Shown piece after piece: positions 35,707 through 47,870 of a stretch of 64,000 bases of DNA. The translations under genes were made by a program, and so were the position numbers. This stretch comes from Selaginella tamariscina (lineage: Eukaryota; Streptophyta; Lycopodiopsida; Selaginellales; Selaginellaceae). The notes under the pieces are model-generated. The model was not told the DNA's origin. It saw only the letters and a program-made list of their open reading frames with translations, and made no database searches. The stretch is from positions 131,133 through 195,132 of the forward strand of contig PUQB01000387.1 of the NCBI GenBank assembly GCA_003024785.1, given 5' to 3'. How positions within the stretch are numbered: position 1 is the first letter of the stretch; the number at the start of each line of letters is the position of its first letter.

Positions 35707-38424
35707 CTATTGACAACTTTTTAAGATCTTGGCTAACCGAGAATTTTAAGTAAAAAAGGATAAATCCCTAACGAATTATAATGTAATCCTAATGGATTCC
35801 TAACCCTAAATTTTAATTTTAAGAGAGAATGTTATAAGTATTTCTAGATTTATTTATAATACTTGTAAACAGTATTGAGGGTGCCGTGCTTTCCTATAAA
35901 CAATAGCACCCAATTTAATGTCGCTCCTGAGGTGATCATTATTAAAAAAAAAAGAAAATCTAAAAGATAAAAAATTACAGAAATGAAAAACCCTTGCCAG
36001 AGAAAGAACCAGATTTGAATTTAAGTAAGAAATTAAATGCATTTTCAAATTTATATATCAGACTGATAATACTTATGTCAGAATTTTAAATTTTAAAAAA
36101 TTAAATTAAAGATGGGTTGACACAAATAACCGACACTTTGACATATATACTCTCTAATTCCAATGATTTTAATAAATTGCATTTAATGTGATTAAAGTGA
36201 TTCAAGCTGTTTAATATTTTAAAACTTTAGTAATTATTCTACATTATATCTAGTATATATTATTAAGTATCTATTATAAATATACTTATACAATAAATAG
36301 ATTATATTATTATGTATCATTTAAAATATATTCATAATGTGTTTATTAATATTATTTTCTTAATTATTCGACTAATTAATTTACATTTTTTTATATTAAT
36401 GTGAATTATTTTCTTATTATTCCAAGAATATTCCAATATAAAACCTAATTATCATAATTAAATTAGTATATATTCTTAATTATTTCAATAATTATTCTAC
36501 ATTTGTTTATATTAATGGGATTTTCTCAATTATTTCCTTATTATTTTAAGAATATTCCAAGGTTAAACCTTATTATCAATATTAAATTAATATATATTAT
36601 TAAAACTATATATGACTATATATTAGATAAAATTTTATATTATTATGTATAATTTAAAATATGTTCATAGTGTGTATATTATATTATTTTTAATTTAATT
36701 CAATGTTTCATATATAAAACAAAAAAAATTTACATATACACGTACATAACCAGTTTTCAGTTTTATTTTGTTTTTGTTTTAGTTATAATTTTGTTATTTC
36801 AGTTCTGTTTTTCGTTTTTTAAATTTTGATGTACTTATTTTATTTTATTTTGTTTTTTATTTTTATTTCAGTGGTTGTTTTGTTATTTTAATTTTAATCA
36901 TAATTTGGTTAAAACAATCTTTGGTTTTATTTTATTTTTATTTTTGTTTTCGTTTTAGTTATAATTTTGTTATTTTAGTTGTGCTTTTGATTTCTTTGAT
37001 TTGATATAGTTGTTTTGTTTTATTTTTAATTATTTTTTATTTTACTTCTTTTAATTTTAATTTCAATTGGTTTGTAATTCTTAGTTTTATTTTTTTTTAT
37101 TTTATTTGCTATTTTGTTATTTTAATCATGCTTTTGATTTTTTTTAAAAATTTTAATACAGTTATTTTCATATAGTTTAATTACAGTTGTTTTGGTATAG
37201 TTTAATTATAATTTTGATATAGTTTAATTATAATCATTTTTATATAGTTTAAATGTACTTCTTTTAATATAGTTTAATCATATAGTTATTTTGATATGGT
37301 TTAATCATAATTTGGTTAAAACAGTCTTCAGTTTTATTTTATTTTTTTTTACTTTCGTTTTGGTTATAATTTTGTTGTTTTAGTTGTGCTTTTGATTTAT
37401 TTGATTTCGATATATTGTTTTATTTATTATTTTTTTTTTATTTTAGTTATGATTTTGTTATTTTATTTTTTAATTTTGATATAGTTATAACTTTTGTTTT
37501 CGTTTTATTTATTTTTTTTTTCATTCGGTTGTAATTTTATTCGTTTAGTTATGACTTTGGTACTTTTCATTTCAATATACATCTTTTATGTATATTCGTG
37601 ATTTTATTATTTTGAATATAATTTTTAATTTATATTTTTTTGTGTTGCTTTAGTGATAGTAGTTAACGGAAGATTTGTTGTGCCTTGCAGTCAAATCGGA
37701 AAGCTCTGTCGGACCCACTCGCATAAATATAAAGACACACTTCTATTTCATCTTGTTTTCTTTTTTGTAATACTAGTTATAATTTTAGTATTCTGACTGT
37801 AGATTGTATTTTTGTTTTCTTTTGTTTTCGTGCGTGTTCCAATTTGTTGACGCTTTAATAGTTTGATTTTTTGTTGTTTTCGTTTTAGTTGGGATTGTTG
37901 TCTTTTTGTTTTACTTGAAATTCACATTATTTTGTTGGCATTTCATTTTTTGGTGATAATTTCTACTCTGATTATTTTGTCTTGTTTCCATCTGATTACG
38001 GTTTTGATAGTTTAATTGTAGATTGTATTCTTGTTCTGTCTTGTTTCTGTTTTTTTTTGATTTCAGTTGTAATTTTAATGTTTTAATTGTTTTCTGTTTT
38101 CGTTGTTTTGGTTGTAATTTCTTGTTTTAATTGGCCTTTGTATTCTAGTTGGCATTTTACTGTTTTAGTTGTTATCCGTACCTTTGTTTTATCTTGTTTC
38201 AATTTTTATTTTAATTTTAGTTCTAATGTCGAATGTTTTGGTTGTCAATTATTTTCGAATTTGGCTTTGGCTATCATTTTATTATTTCAACTATAATCTC
38301 TATTTCGATTATTTTATTGTTTTAATTATTTCCGTTGTGATTTTTATCTTTATTTTAATTATCATCCTACTGTTTTAGTCGGCATTCTATTTTTTTTATA
38401 TTTTTTCTCTTGTTTTGTGTTATG
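35707..38424. other. C segment, unit 2
   Basis: Counterpart of 15006-17900, with the TATAGTTTAATTA tandem repeat at 37155-37310. AT-rich then T-rich; no gene seen. Confidence 0.68.
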
Positions 38425-39120
38425 CTACAAAGGACTGGACAACAGTTCCGTTTTGGTCGACATGCACTGAAACCCTGTCCGCTGGTGCATTTAAATGGGA
38501 TGCCGTGCCAGTCCGTAAGTGCATCAACCATAAAGAACCAGGCATATTAATCCTCTGCTCCCGTGCCTGGGGTTCTGTTTCGATCTATGTGCACCAGAGC
38601 TGTGGTCGGCATTTGTGTTCACAGGCCGAGATGGGTTTAGGGTTTAGGGAGCCAGCCCACTCGTGTAAACGGAAAAATGATATTTCTGTTTTGTCTTTTG
38701 TTCTTTTGTTTTAATACTAACTGTAATTTTATTCTGGTTTCGACTGTGGTTTAGACGTGTTAAATGTGTCAGGCAAACTCGTTTGTTTTAGTTGTGGTTT
38801 GTGTGTAGTATAGTTTTTGTTTTGGTTATTTGTGTTCAGTTGTAATTCTGGCTTGTGATTGGGAGTTGAACTGGTCATACGCTATAGAGGACTCAACAAC
38901 AGTTCTGTTCTGGTCGGCATGCACCAAAACCCCGTCCGCTGGTGCATTGAAATAGGATGTCATGCCAGTCCGCAGATGCATTAACACTAAAGAGCCACGC
39001 ATCTTAATCCTTTGTTTCCGTGCCTGGGGTTTTGTTACGATGTATGTGCACTAGGCCCCAAACCCCAGACCCTGAACCCTAAACCCCAGACCCTGGACCC
39101 CAAACCCCAAACCCCAAAAG
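38425..39120 (+). repeat. D block, two 180-bp repeats and telomere-like tract
   Basis: Repeat copies at about 38425-38610 and 38885-39060. TTTAGGG x2 occurs at ~38635, and a run of CCCTAAA and CCCCAAA variants ends the block at ~39117. Confidence 0.75.
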
Positions 39121-39892
39121 ATCAAACCCTATGCGTGTGTGAACCCTCTTCTTTTCTTGGTTGGTTTCCCTTGTAAATATTGTATATATAATTACATGAA
39201 TATAAAGTAATAATTCATAAAGTTGATAAGCTGGAAACCCATGTTGTATTATACTTTCTTTATCTACTTTTTAATTCTATGTTTAGAATGAAATGAAGCA
39301 AATAAGCATTAAATAGAGCACTGGGCCCTACACGTGGCGGGTCACATTGCACGCATAAATATAAAGGCCTATATAAAAATTAGATCAATTTAATTTAACA
39401 CAAACTGTGAATCGATTTAAAGTTGGGTTTCCGGATGGATGGCCCAGATCGATCGTGTTTAGGCCCTGGGTTAGCGCGCGATCAACTTGATGGATAAGGC
39501 ACGCGGGGTGCGGAGGCCTCTTTAAGGGCCTTGCCCGTGCCCTCCGAGCCCACGCCAGCCGATTTCGTGTCCGGTTTTTAGTTATTTACATTTCGATTTT
39601 TAAATAGCTATAGTTTTCATATTTGTTTTATTATTATTGTATTTTTATTCTAATTATAATTTAATTATTTACTTATGCTTCTGACTTTTTATAATTTATT
39701 ACCTACCGTTTTATTTTATTTTATTTCTTGTTTTTGTTTTAATTATGGTTTTATTGCTTTAGTTTTATTCTACTTATAATTTTATTATCTTAGTTATGCT
39801 TTGGAGTTTTTTAATTTTAATATACCTTTTTAATTTTATTTATTTCTTTTAATTTAATTTAATTTAATTTAATTTCTTTTAAAATTCCACAG
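39121..39892. other. E segment, GC-richer core, no gene
   Basis: Shared with 49932-50590 (inverted) and 60990-61710. The core at 39415-39580 is GC-rich ('gatggcccagatcgatcgtg', 'cctctttaagggcc') inside AT-rich flanks. It ends in 'aaaattccacag', which looks like the acceptor of sacsin exon a. Origin unknown. Confidence 0.6.
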
Positions 39893-41395
39893 GTAATGGG
39901 ACTTATATGTGCTGGGAATCACACAGCTGGGAAGCAGGAAAGCAACAGTATACATCTGGGATCGGATATTCTTCCCATAGACGCCAAGGCCCTGCAGTTT
40001 TGCCCTTTAAGACTATTTTATAGCATGGCACAGGTAATAACGCACGTGTGTTTTTGCCCTTTAAGACCATTTTATAGCATGGCACAGGTAATAACGCACG
40101 TGTGTAAGTGTCACTGATCGAAGATATACATAACATTTGGCTATATATAGTTAATATTGTGGTATAGGAATGGAGAACCATCACAAAGGAGGTATGGTCG
40201 TGTTATGAAGGATATACGAGCTCCGGCTGGACAGCCATTGTTCCGTATAGAAATCGAGACGAGTCCTGGACAAATGCAGGATATTCTATCCTCGAATATG
40301 CTATCTTTTAAAAGCACGGGTGGCAGCTTGACTTCAGGTATGTGTGTGTGCATATGCAAAGGATGTTTATGTACATATTATGTAGATATTCATTATGTTT
40401 TATCTTTATAAGGAGAACATATACAATCCGTATAGATATGCATATGCATGCATGTAAATGTTTACATATCGTGCAGAACAAGTTGATCTCTCAAGCCAGC
40501 TTGAGCTTCATGTCTCTGTAGCTGAAAGCAGCAATGCAAGTGTGTCCAAAGAGGTATGTGTATTGCCTTGGATATGTATGTATGCCCACGCACATTGATT
40601 ATATATATATATATATGCAATGCAGGAGAAAGTGAATGACCTGGGAGCTGTTGGATATGCACAAGCTATTAAGGATATATTGACATCAATGGGTTTGCTT
40701 CCCAGTCTTGAGAAACAGTCTTTGCTGGAACACACACTCAAGTTCTACACACGGTTTTCCCCTCAAAGAACAGGTAACACATACGTGTGGGCGTGTGTTG
40801 ACATTCATGTTTCAGTATAGCTATCTTCTGCGTGTGTTACGTATATACCTCCCAATATAAATTATAAAAATTTAGGGTGTGTGCGTGTCATAGTGTTGTG
40901 TATATGGACAATATGTTATGGTGTGCATATGGATGTACGAATGCATATATATATTATATGTATGTTTGTATATGGACTTTCTTAGACTTCTTCACACACA
41001 CACATACACACACGTACCTATACATGTACACATGCACGTACTCTTTGCTTAACTTAATTTGACCCTGCTATTAAAATATCTGTTTGAATATAGTACATGT
41101 ATAACCCGTTTGTGTGAAACTATGAGAAATTTATTACTAAACTCATCTCTCTCTCACGCGCACGCGTCGCACACACACACACTTGTATGTATGTATATTG
41201 CAGGATAGGGCGGCCACACGTGAGGTGGAGACGGTGAAATCTGCGTGGACGTGCAGAATATGCCTGAGTTCAGAAGTAGATACCTTACCAGTCCCATGTG
41301 GCCATGTGACGTGTCAGAGGTGCTCTTCAGCAGTGTCCAGGTGTCCATTTTGTCGACGGACTGTAAACACTGTTCATAGAATGTATAAACCTTAA
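39893..41395 (+). pseudogene. sacsin-like C-terminal RING region, copy 3 (intact RING)
   Basis: Exon a begins 39893 (GLICAGNHTAGKQESNSIHL), b 40168-40337, c 40477-40553, d 40626-40773, e 41204-41395. Exon e is open and gives a complete C3HC4 RING: CRICLSSEVDTLPVPCGHVT, CQRC, CPFC, ending HRMYKP. Two upstream lesions break the gene: a 14-bp deletion in exon a (AGEI lost) and a 17-bp deletion in exon d. A 6-bp in-frame deletion in exon e is harmless. A transcript starting after exon d could still give a small RING protein. Confidence 0.83.
39998..40105 (+). repeat. ~54-bp tandem duplication spanning a splice donor
   Basis: The end of sacsin exon a plus its donor ('ggcacag|gtaataacgcacg') is present twice in succession, giving two potential donors. 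It is not found in the other units. Confidence 0.9.
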
Positions 41396-41921
41396 ACCGT
41401 AATACACCATTAAATTTTTGAAGTACATTAATATTTTAAAATATTACACATGATTCTCAGGACGTTATGACTTGAGCACCTCATATGCGGTTTGAATAAA
41501 ATATTTAGCATTTTTATAATATTGATTTAATTAGTTTTTTTCAATATACAAATGGCTTCGTATCATACAGTTTAATTTAGATGTATATAAACCAACATAT
41601 ATATAATCAATTCGAAGGTCTCGTGCCTATAAGACATATTGTTAAATTTAAACGCCGTAAATATTAAATAAAAATATAATAAATACTTATATATAATAGG
41701 TGCCACGTTAACCCTTACCACGCATACATGGGATTTTGCAACTCCCACGCAGGCATGCATGAACAACACATGGTAACACATATTCACACGTTGTTAACGT
41801 GCATTAAAACCAAATATTATAATACGCGTGATCAAATGATTAAAAAGCTATTAAAAGAATCCCCCCCCTTTTTTTTTCCTCGAAGAATCAGTTGTGTGGG
41901 TTTTTATGTGCTAGGTTCTCC
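41396..41921 (+). promoter_or_regulatory. presumed LRR promoter, unit 3
   Basis: Counterpart of 20751-21252. The ACGT box is altered ('gcatacatggga') and the dyad reads 'cacacgttgttaacgtgc' (~41786). It ends in 'gaagaatcagttgtgtggg' before the ATG at 41922. Confidence 0.38.
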
Positions 41922-43084
41922 ATGGCTATGGCTATCAAGGTCCCTCTTTCTCTTGTTTTCTTGGGTTTCCTTCTTTCAGGATCTCATGCCACTCCAAACC
42001 AGGACGGTATACTGGCGCGCGCGCGCGTGTGTGCGCGCGTGTGTGAGTGAGAGAGAGACTGTGTGTGCGGTGCGTGTATGCAAGAGAGAGAGAGAGATTG
42101 ACCTTTTGTATGTTTTTTCTTTTGTGTTTCAGTTGTTGCTCTTGCCACCTTCAAGGCATGTGTTGAGGATCCATCCAACGCGCTAAAATCCTGGGATGCC
42201 ACATCCTTTGACGCCTGCACTTTTATCCATGTCACATGTGATGAGGACAACACAGTCGTAGGAGTGTAAGCGCTACAACAGTGTGTGTGTGTGAGAGAGA
42301 TAGCTCTGTACGTCTCTGTGCACTGCATGTGTGTGTGAGAGAGAGAGATCTATATGTGTCTGTGCATTGCATGTGTGTGTGAGAAAGAGAGAGAGGCATC
42401 TATATGTCTGTGCACTGCATGTGTGTGTGTGTGTATGTGATAGAGAGAGAGAGAGAAAGAGCTCTGTATGTGTCTGTGCGCTGCATGTGTGCGTGATAAC
42501 TGTCTTTGTATGTGTGTGTGGTAATGTAGTACTGTGTATATTTACCAGGGCACTGCGGGATTATCAGCTTTCAGGGACTATACCATCTGAGCTAGCGAAT
42601 CTGCAGAATCTACAGTCTTTGTAAGTATTATTTCTTTGTTTACATTCTCTCTCTCATATTTAATATGCAGGTACATTGGCAAGAATAATTTATCTGGGTC
42701 AATACCACAATCCCTGGCTTCACTCTCCAAGCTAGCCTACTTGTGAGTATACGCTTTTTTATTATATAATAATAATAATAGCATATATATTTAACGTTCG
42801 GGGCCATCCATAATAATATATGTGTGAGCCGTATATAACTATAGAATATAATGATCCATGTTTGCAGTGATGTTTCGTTTAACAAGCTATCAGGGCCAAT
42901 TCCCACCGGTGGTCCGTTTGATAACTTCCCTGCAAGAAGGTCTAACCTAGTTATTATGCTTCTCTCTCTCTCTCTATCTATCTATCTATATAATGCATGT
43001 TCCTGCAGTTTTGCTGGGAACCCGGGATTGTGCGGAAAGAAGATTGGCAAGCCATGCCACAGCCGCCGACTTCTGGCTGAGTAG
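41922..43084 (+). CDS. secreted SERK-like LRR protein, copy 3
   Basis: Exons 41922-42006, 42133-42265, 42549-42620, 42671-42742, 42868-42939, 43009-43084, all with GT/AG borders. It encodes 169 residues and is open throughout. It differs from copy 1 mainly by F to L in the second LRR (NNLSGSIPQ), an allowed LRR consensus residue. The signal peptide and Cys caps are identical. Confidence 0.88.
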
Positions 43085-43788
43085 TTAGATGTCTAGGTGA
43101 TTATGGTTTAAGTAGCATGTGTTAATAAAGTATAATTCATGGATTAGTGGAGCACAATCTACTGTGTAAACATTATACGTATATATACATAAATGTGTGT
43201 GTGTGTGTGTGTGATATAGTATAGAACTTTTGAAGTGTTAAAAGATACTCTTTTATACTGTTTTATAGATAGATAGATAGATCGTAGATATAAAATATAA
43301 AAAGTTTATTGACAACTAATAAAGTCGCAAAAGTCAGATATATTATTTTTTGTTAAATAATGTATGAGAAAAATTCTTGTAAACTATAATATAACATAAG
43401 TTTACTTGAAATAAAATAAAATAAATATTGACAAATTTCGAGGAAAAACCTTTTATAGTACTATTATTAACTTATTAATAAATTGAATAATTTTACTAGA
43501 TTATTATAAAAGCTAGTTTTAAATTACATAGTCTCTTGTCTGAAAAATAATTTAATATACTGTCTCTCTCTCTCCACACACACTATCTGTTTACACTTAC
43601 TGGTACAGTTAAATGTCTGCATCAATCGTGGCTAGCATGTTCAAGTAAATTAAGGATATGATGTAACATCCATGAATAATATTGTACTTGATCAAAACGG
43701 CTTCCATAGTTTAACTCTGTGTGTGTAAGACTTGGACAAAGCTAATTAAATAATGCCCACTTGTTTAGTCCCAAATATATATAGAATG
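43085..43788. other. LRR-protease intergenic region, unit 3
   Basis: Shortened version of 22430-23207, ending at the insertion target 'aatggagc' (43789-43796). No gene. Confidence 0.6.
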
Positions 43789-43842
43789 AATGGAGCCGAG
43801 TGCCGCCATTTTGGAGGCTTGGGGCCCAGGAGGCCTGGGCTC

Positions 43843-43870
43843 GAATATTCAAGAATATTCTAGAATATTC
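43843..43870. promoter_or_regulatory. heat-shock-element-like array, left end of insertion
   Basis: Three GAATATTC palindromes at exact 10-bp spacing make six alternating GAA/TTC pentamers without interruption, the textbook arrangement for a heat-shock-factor site. Function untested. Confidence 0.5.
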
Positions 43871-44065
43871 TTTCTAGTCGCAGTATTGGCCTCAGTCGGC
43901 AAAAAAGAATTCTATTAAAACTGTTGTATTTCTATCTTATTTTTTTATATTAGCTTAATTTATTACTCAATATACATTAGCTAAAGTTTCTTCTTCATGT
44001 TAAGTAAAGCTGCAGTTCTCGAACCACCAGTTACTTGGACGTGGAGGTGTTTGAGTAGGTAATTC

Positions 44066-44449
44066 TTATGGTCTAATGTTCTTTGCGAGCTTGTTTGTTA
44101 CCAACCTAGAGAGTTCGAAACTCTTCTCGGTTCCTATAATATTCCTTCCAAGCTCGACGGCAGTTAGCAACGATGACCCAGTTTCAGAACCAATATCCCA
44201 GACTAAGTCGCCAGGTCTACTGAGACGCTCGATCAAAAGCTGCATGAGTCAAACACTCTTCGGTTGAATCATCATCTTGCACAAACTTCCATTAGGATAA
44301 ACATAGCAAAGTACTTCCTTACCAAGCCTCCTGAAAACGGTCGGCGGTGTTGACGAGATCGTGTTCATCAACGCCAGAGGGTTTGGCCTCTTCGACTTCT
44401 TTTCAGAGCTTTGCAACACCAAGAGAATTAACAAGTTATCCTGCCACAT
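44066..44449 (-). pseudogene. N4/N6 DNA-methylase-like domain, decayed, inside the insertion
   Basis: A single minus-strand frame from 44449 to a stop at 44068 is interrupted by one TGA at 44251-44249. Around the stop it reads CKMMIQPKSV*LMQLLIERLSRPGDLVWDIG and continues SSLLTAVELGRNIIGTEKS. This has the order of the C-terminal part of N6/N4-type DNA methyltransferases: a KPxxLMxxLIxR segment, PGDLVxDxxxGxG (AdoMet motif I), then LGRxxIGxE. Upstream, 44585-44485 contains another possible exon (VINLEVAGTYSVYCARGWD) with a GT donor. The target-recognition and catalytic DPPY/SPPY parts are not seen, so it is not an active enzyme. Confidence 0.6.
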
Positions 44450-44694
44450 AGACCAAGTTAAACTTGAACTTGAATAGCTAGCTTACCTTAATTTTGTCAC
44501 GGTATCCCAACCTCGTGCACAGTAGACGCTGTAAGTCCCTGCAACCTCCAAGTTGATTACTGTAGCTACCTGAATCATCGCCAAAACAGAAGGAGAACTC
44601 GCGAAGACTCGCGAATGGTTTAGGGTTTAAGATAATGCTTTATTAAGCCAGTCGGCATATATTAAGCCAGTCGGCATATTAAAAAACTTATATA

Positions 44695-44735
44695 TTCTAG
44701 AATATTCTTGAGAATATTCTAGAATATGCTAGAAT
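44695..44735. promoter_or_regulatory. heat-shock-element-like array, right end of insertion
   Basis: TTCtaGAAtaTTC, a 4-bp gap, then GAAtaTTCtaGAA, mirroring the array near the other end. Further weaker 'agaata' words follow to 44770. Confidence 0.45.
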
Positions 44736-44863
44736 AACCCTAGAATATCTGCGAATATACTAGAATAATATGAAGCCTCCTGAGCCGGAGCCTCCTTTTC
44801 GCCGAGACCCAATGGAGCTTTAAGTTTCATCAAAATTAATTAGTACAATTCCATGGGTATCAG

Positions 44864-46045
44864 ATGGTTTTTTTCTTATTAGCAGTCAGTTATTCTTCAG
44901 CAAGCAATCGTAGCGATCCTGCATGGCAAACATTTCAGATGTGGCTGCGTGAGAATGGCAAACTCAATGATAAGACCTATGACCAGGAGAAGAGGTTCCC
45001 TATCTTCAAGGTTTTCTCTCTTTCACTCTGTGTGTGTGCGCGCGCGCGCGCGTGTGTGTCAGTGCTAACACATGTATGTATAGGAAAATCTCAACTACAT
45101 AAACAACAAAAACTCTCAGAAGCTGACGTACACTCTTGGGCTAAACAACATGTTGGTGCCGTAACTCCTGTAAAAGACCAACGTTCTTGTGGTAATCATC
45201 TATCTCTCTCTCTCTCTCTACAGTTTAAATCGACTGCAATGCACTGCAGGAAGTTGTTGGGCATATGCAGCAACAGGCGTTATCGAAGGAATCAACTACC
45301 TTAGAACTAGGAGAATGGTCTCTTGTCTGAACAACAATTAGTGGATTGTCACTCTAAAAGCTGCAATGGGGATTGGACAGATGCTGCTTTCCGCTACATA
45401 ATAAAGAACAATGGCATCACCACAGAGAGAGATTATCCGTATAATGCTCAAGTTAATAAATGTGATAAATTGAAGGTAATACGTTACTCAGAATATATAT
45501 GCTCAACATCTCCTTATTAGCTTAAGCACACTATAGTCCATGGTTTAAAATATATTAGAGAATAACATATTGATTTAATTTAACTGTGCTTAAAATGCAG
45601 GAGGGGCATCATGTAGTAAGAATCAAAAGCGTGCACTATGCCCCTGCAGGTAATGAAGCAAATATTAAAGCTGTTGTTCAGAGACATCCCATCTCAGTTT
45701 ACATCAACGGAGGAACACCTGATTTTCAGCTTTATAAAAAAGTACTGTTATTGAGTTTAATGTCATAACTTCGAATTATATATATACATTATATAGTTAC
45801 TGCAGTGCATAGTAATGATATTTGGTGTAATATAGGGAATTTTTTCTGGGAATTGTCCGGCAGTAATTAATCATGCAGTTCTCACGATTGGATTTGGAAC
45901 GGATTGTGCAACAGGGATGGGTTACTGGATAATTAAAAACTCATGGGGTAAAGGGTGGGGTGATAATGGATATGTCAAAATGGCAATGCTAGGAAACGGA
46001 GATGGACTGTGTGGAATCAACAAGTATCCAATGTATGCGACTTAG
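44864..46045 (+). pseudogene. papain-type cysteine protease, unit 3
   Basis: The 5' end has lost 10 bp, abolishing the frame of the usual ATG (44853) but creating a new in-frame ATG at 44864 (MVFFLLAVSYSSA). Exons: 44864-45010, 45084-45191, 45250-45475, 45601-45741, 45836-46045. Exon 2 has lost 145 bp between two ATG triplets, removing NNMADL to DWRN and shifting frame. Exon 3 lacks one C in MVSLSEQQ. Exon 5 is the best in the window: NHAV(L)[23 protein letters not shown], ending NKYPMYAT. Not functional as read. Confidence 0.86.
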
Positions 46046-46273
46046 TAAGCCCATATACCACGACATTGTATATATCCATTTTATGAAATAAATAATGCAA
46101 TTGTTTTATTTAGGTCAAAATTAATAATAATGAGAAAATAAAAAATAATGCAGCAAAGAGGCTCTGTTAATTAGTTATATGGTTGTGACAGTGGATTAAA
46201 TCAATAGATTTTACCATATTGATAAAACCTTGTCAAACTTAAATTACATAACATATTTATATCTTAAATTTTT

Positions 46274-46345
<72 letters not shown>

Positions 46346-47870
46346 CACACACACGCAAAGACCTCTAAATTCCTAAGATATAAGGCATATGCAGTACATT
46401 CGCTTGTTTTATGAGTTTACGGATGTATTGGGTTGATGAGCCTGGAACGATTCATATCTATCACATAGATCAAATTTTACAGCTATTTTTACACATCATC
46501 TAAAGAGTGTATCTTTTATTTAAATTATATAAAGTAATTTAATTAAAAATATTAAATTATATATATTATATTTTATTAAAATCATAAACTTAAATTTAAA
46601 ACTATAAATTTAAATATTTTTAATTTTAACTTTAAAATCAATAGTGAGATTTTCCACTGTTAATTTAAATATTAAAACAATAGAATTTATAAACTTACCT
46701 TTGATACTAATAAATAATATCTATGTGTGATGAATTCACTATTTTATCATTATTGTTTTGTAATGTCACTATAAATTTGTCATTATTGCTTTAACCTAAT
46801 TTGCCTTAACGTTTTAGCAATTGATTTTATTTAATCTATCTATAATAATACAATGTGGTACATAATTTATAATCCGCCAAAACATATTTAAGTTGGATTC
46901 TTAAAATGAATCTTATAAAAACATTTATCTTTAAAAATGTATAAATATAAATCTTATAAAAAATTTATCTTAAATATATGAAAAAAAAAATTCAAAATTC
47001 AACTTAATTCTAATCCTCTAAAGGTCAAAATTATTTCATAAATGACTATAGAGAATGACAAAACTCAAGCACAAAAAACAACAAAAAATGTTTAATTGAT
47101 GATATCAGTATTAAACCATTTAGTATAATACTTTTTGAAAGTTTAATATATTTTTTAAAGCACAATTTAATTAATTAAATATAATTATTTATTTAATGAT
47201 GATATAAAGTGGTTATTATAGTTTTAGTTCATGGTTTTGATCACATTCTATTAATTAAATTAATAAAGTAATTACTTATTCAAAGTTTTATTTTTATTAT
47301 ATTTATGTTATGTGTAAATTATAACTAAAATGGGAATGTCCATAGTCCCATTTCTTAATAATTAGTAATTTTAGTTATTTAATTAGCATTTTCTAATATT
47401 AAAGAAATATTCTTTAAAATAATATATATTTAAAAAAGAATATTCTTTAGAATATATGTTTAAAGAAAGAATATTCTTTAAAATATATGTTTGAAGACAA
47501 ATATTCTTTAGAACATTATATTTTTATAATTAACCTTTAATTATATCATTCATGGATAAAAAATTAATAACATTATAAAAGTAGAAGGTATTAAGTTATA
47601 TAATATATTATATTTAAGATTGCATGGGCCTAATATCAAAATTATTAAAGAGAATGAGAGGTACATTATATAAATATTAATGTTGTTATTAAAATATTAA
47701 TATTTAAATATAACATTAATTAAAAATTTGTACTAATAATAATATATATAATATACAAAATCCTATATAGTCAATCTTCCATATCTTTTTATAAATTTAT
47801 ATAGTTAAATAAACAATTTAGTACTATTATTAAAAAGTTTATTATAATTATATATTTAATAATTTTGTAA
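46046..47870. other. AT-rich spacer, unit 3
   Basis: Counterpart of 24595-26357. It includes a (CT)n(AT)n(CA)n compound microsatellite at 46279-46355 and ~35-bp GAATATTCTTTAGAA repeats at 47398-47517. No gene. Confidence 0.66.

Larger units (their letters stand above)
43797..44810. mobile_element. 1014-bp DNA transposon with 8-bp target duplication
   Basis: Interrupts sequence continuous in units 1 and 4-like copies. AATGGAGC occurs on both sides (43789-43796 and 44811-44818) and once at the empty site in unit 1 (~23167). The ends are imperfect inverted repeats sharing GGAGGCT and CAGGAGGC. An 8-bp duplication fits hAT-like elements, though the tips (CGAGTG / GGGTCT) are not the usual hAT CAGGG. 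It has a decayed methylase-like frame inside, HSE-like arrays near both ends, and an 18-20 bp direct repeat ('ttaagccagtcggcatat' twice) at 44643-44680. No transposase: non-autonomous, or a gene-capturing derivative. Confidence 0.82.

Noticed and set aside
39415..39580. tRNA, rRNA or other structured RNA in the GC-rich E core
   Set aside because: No cloverleaf, A/B box pair or rRNA-like stretch recognised; only local symmetry such as 'cctctttaagggcc'.
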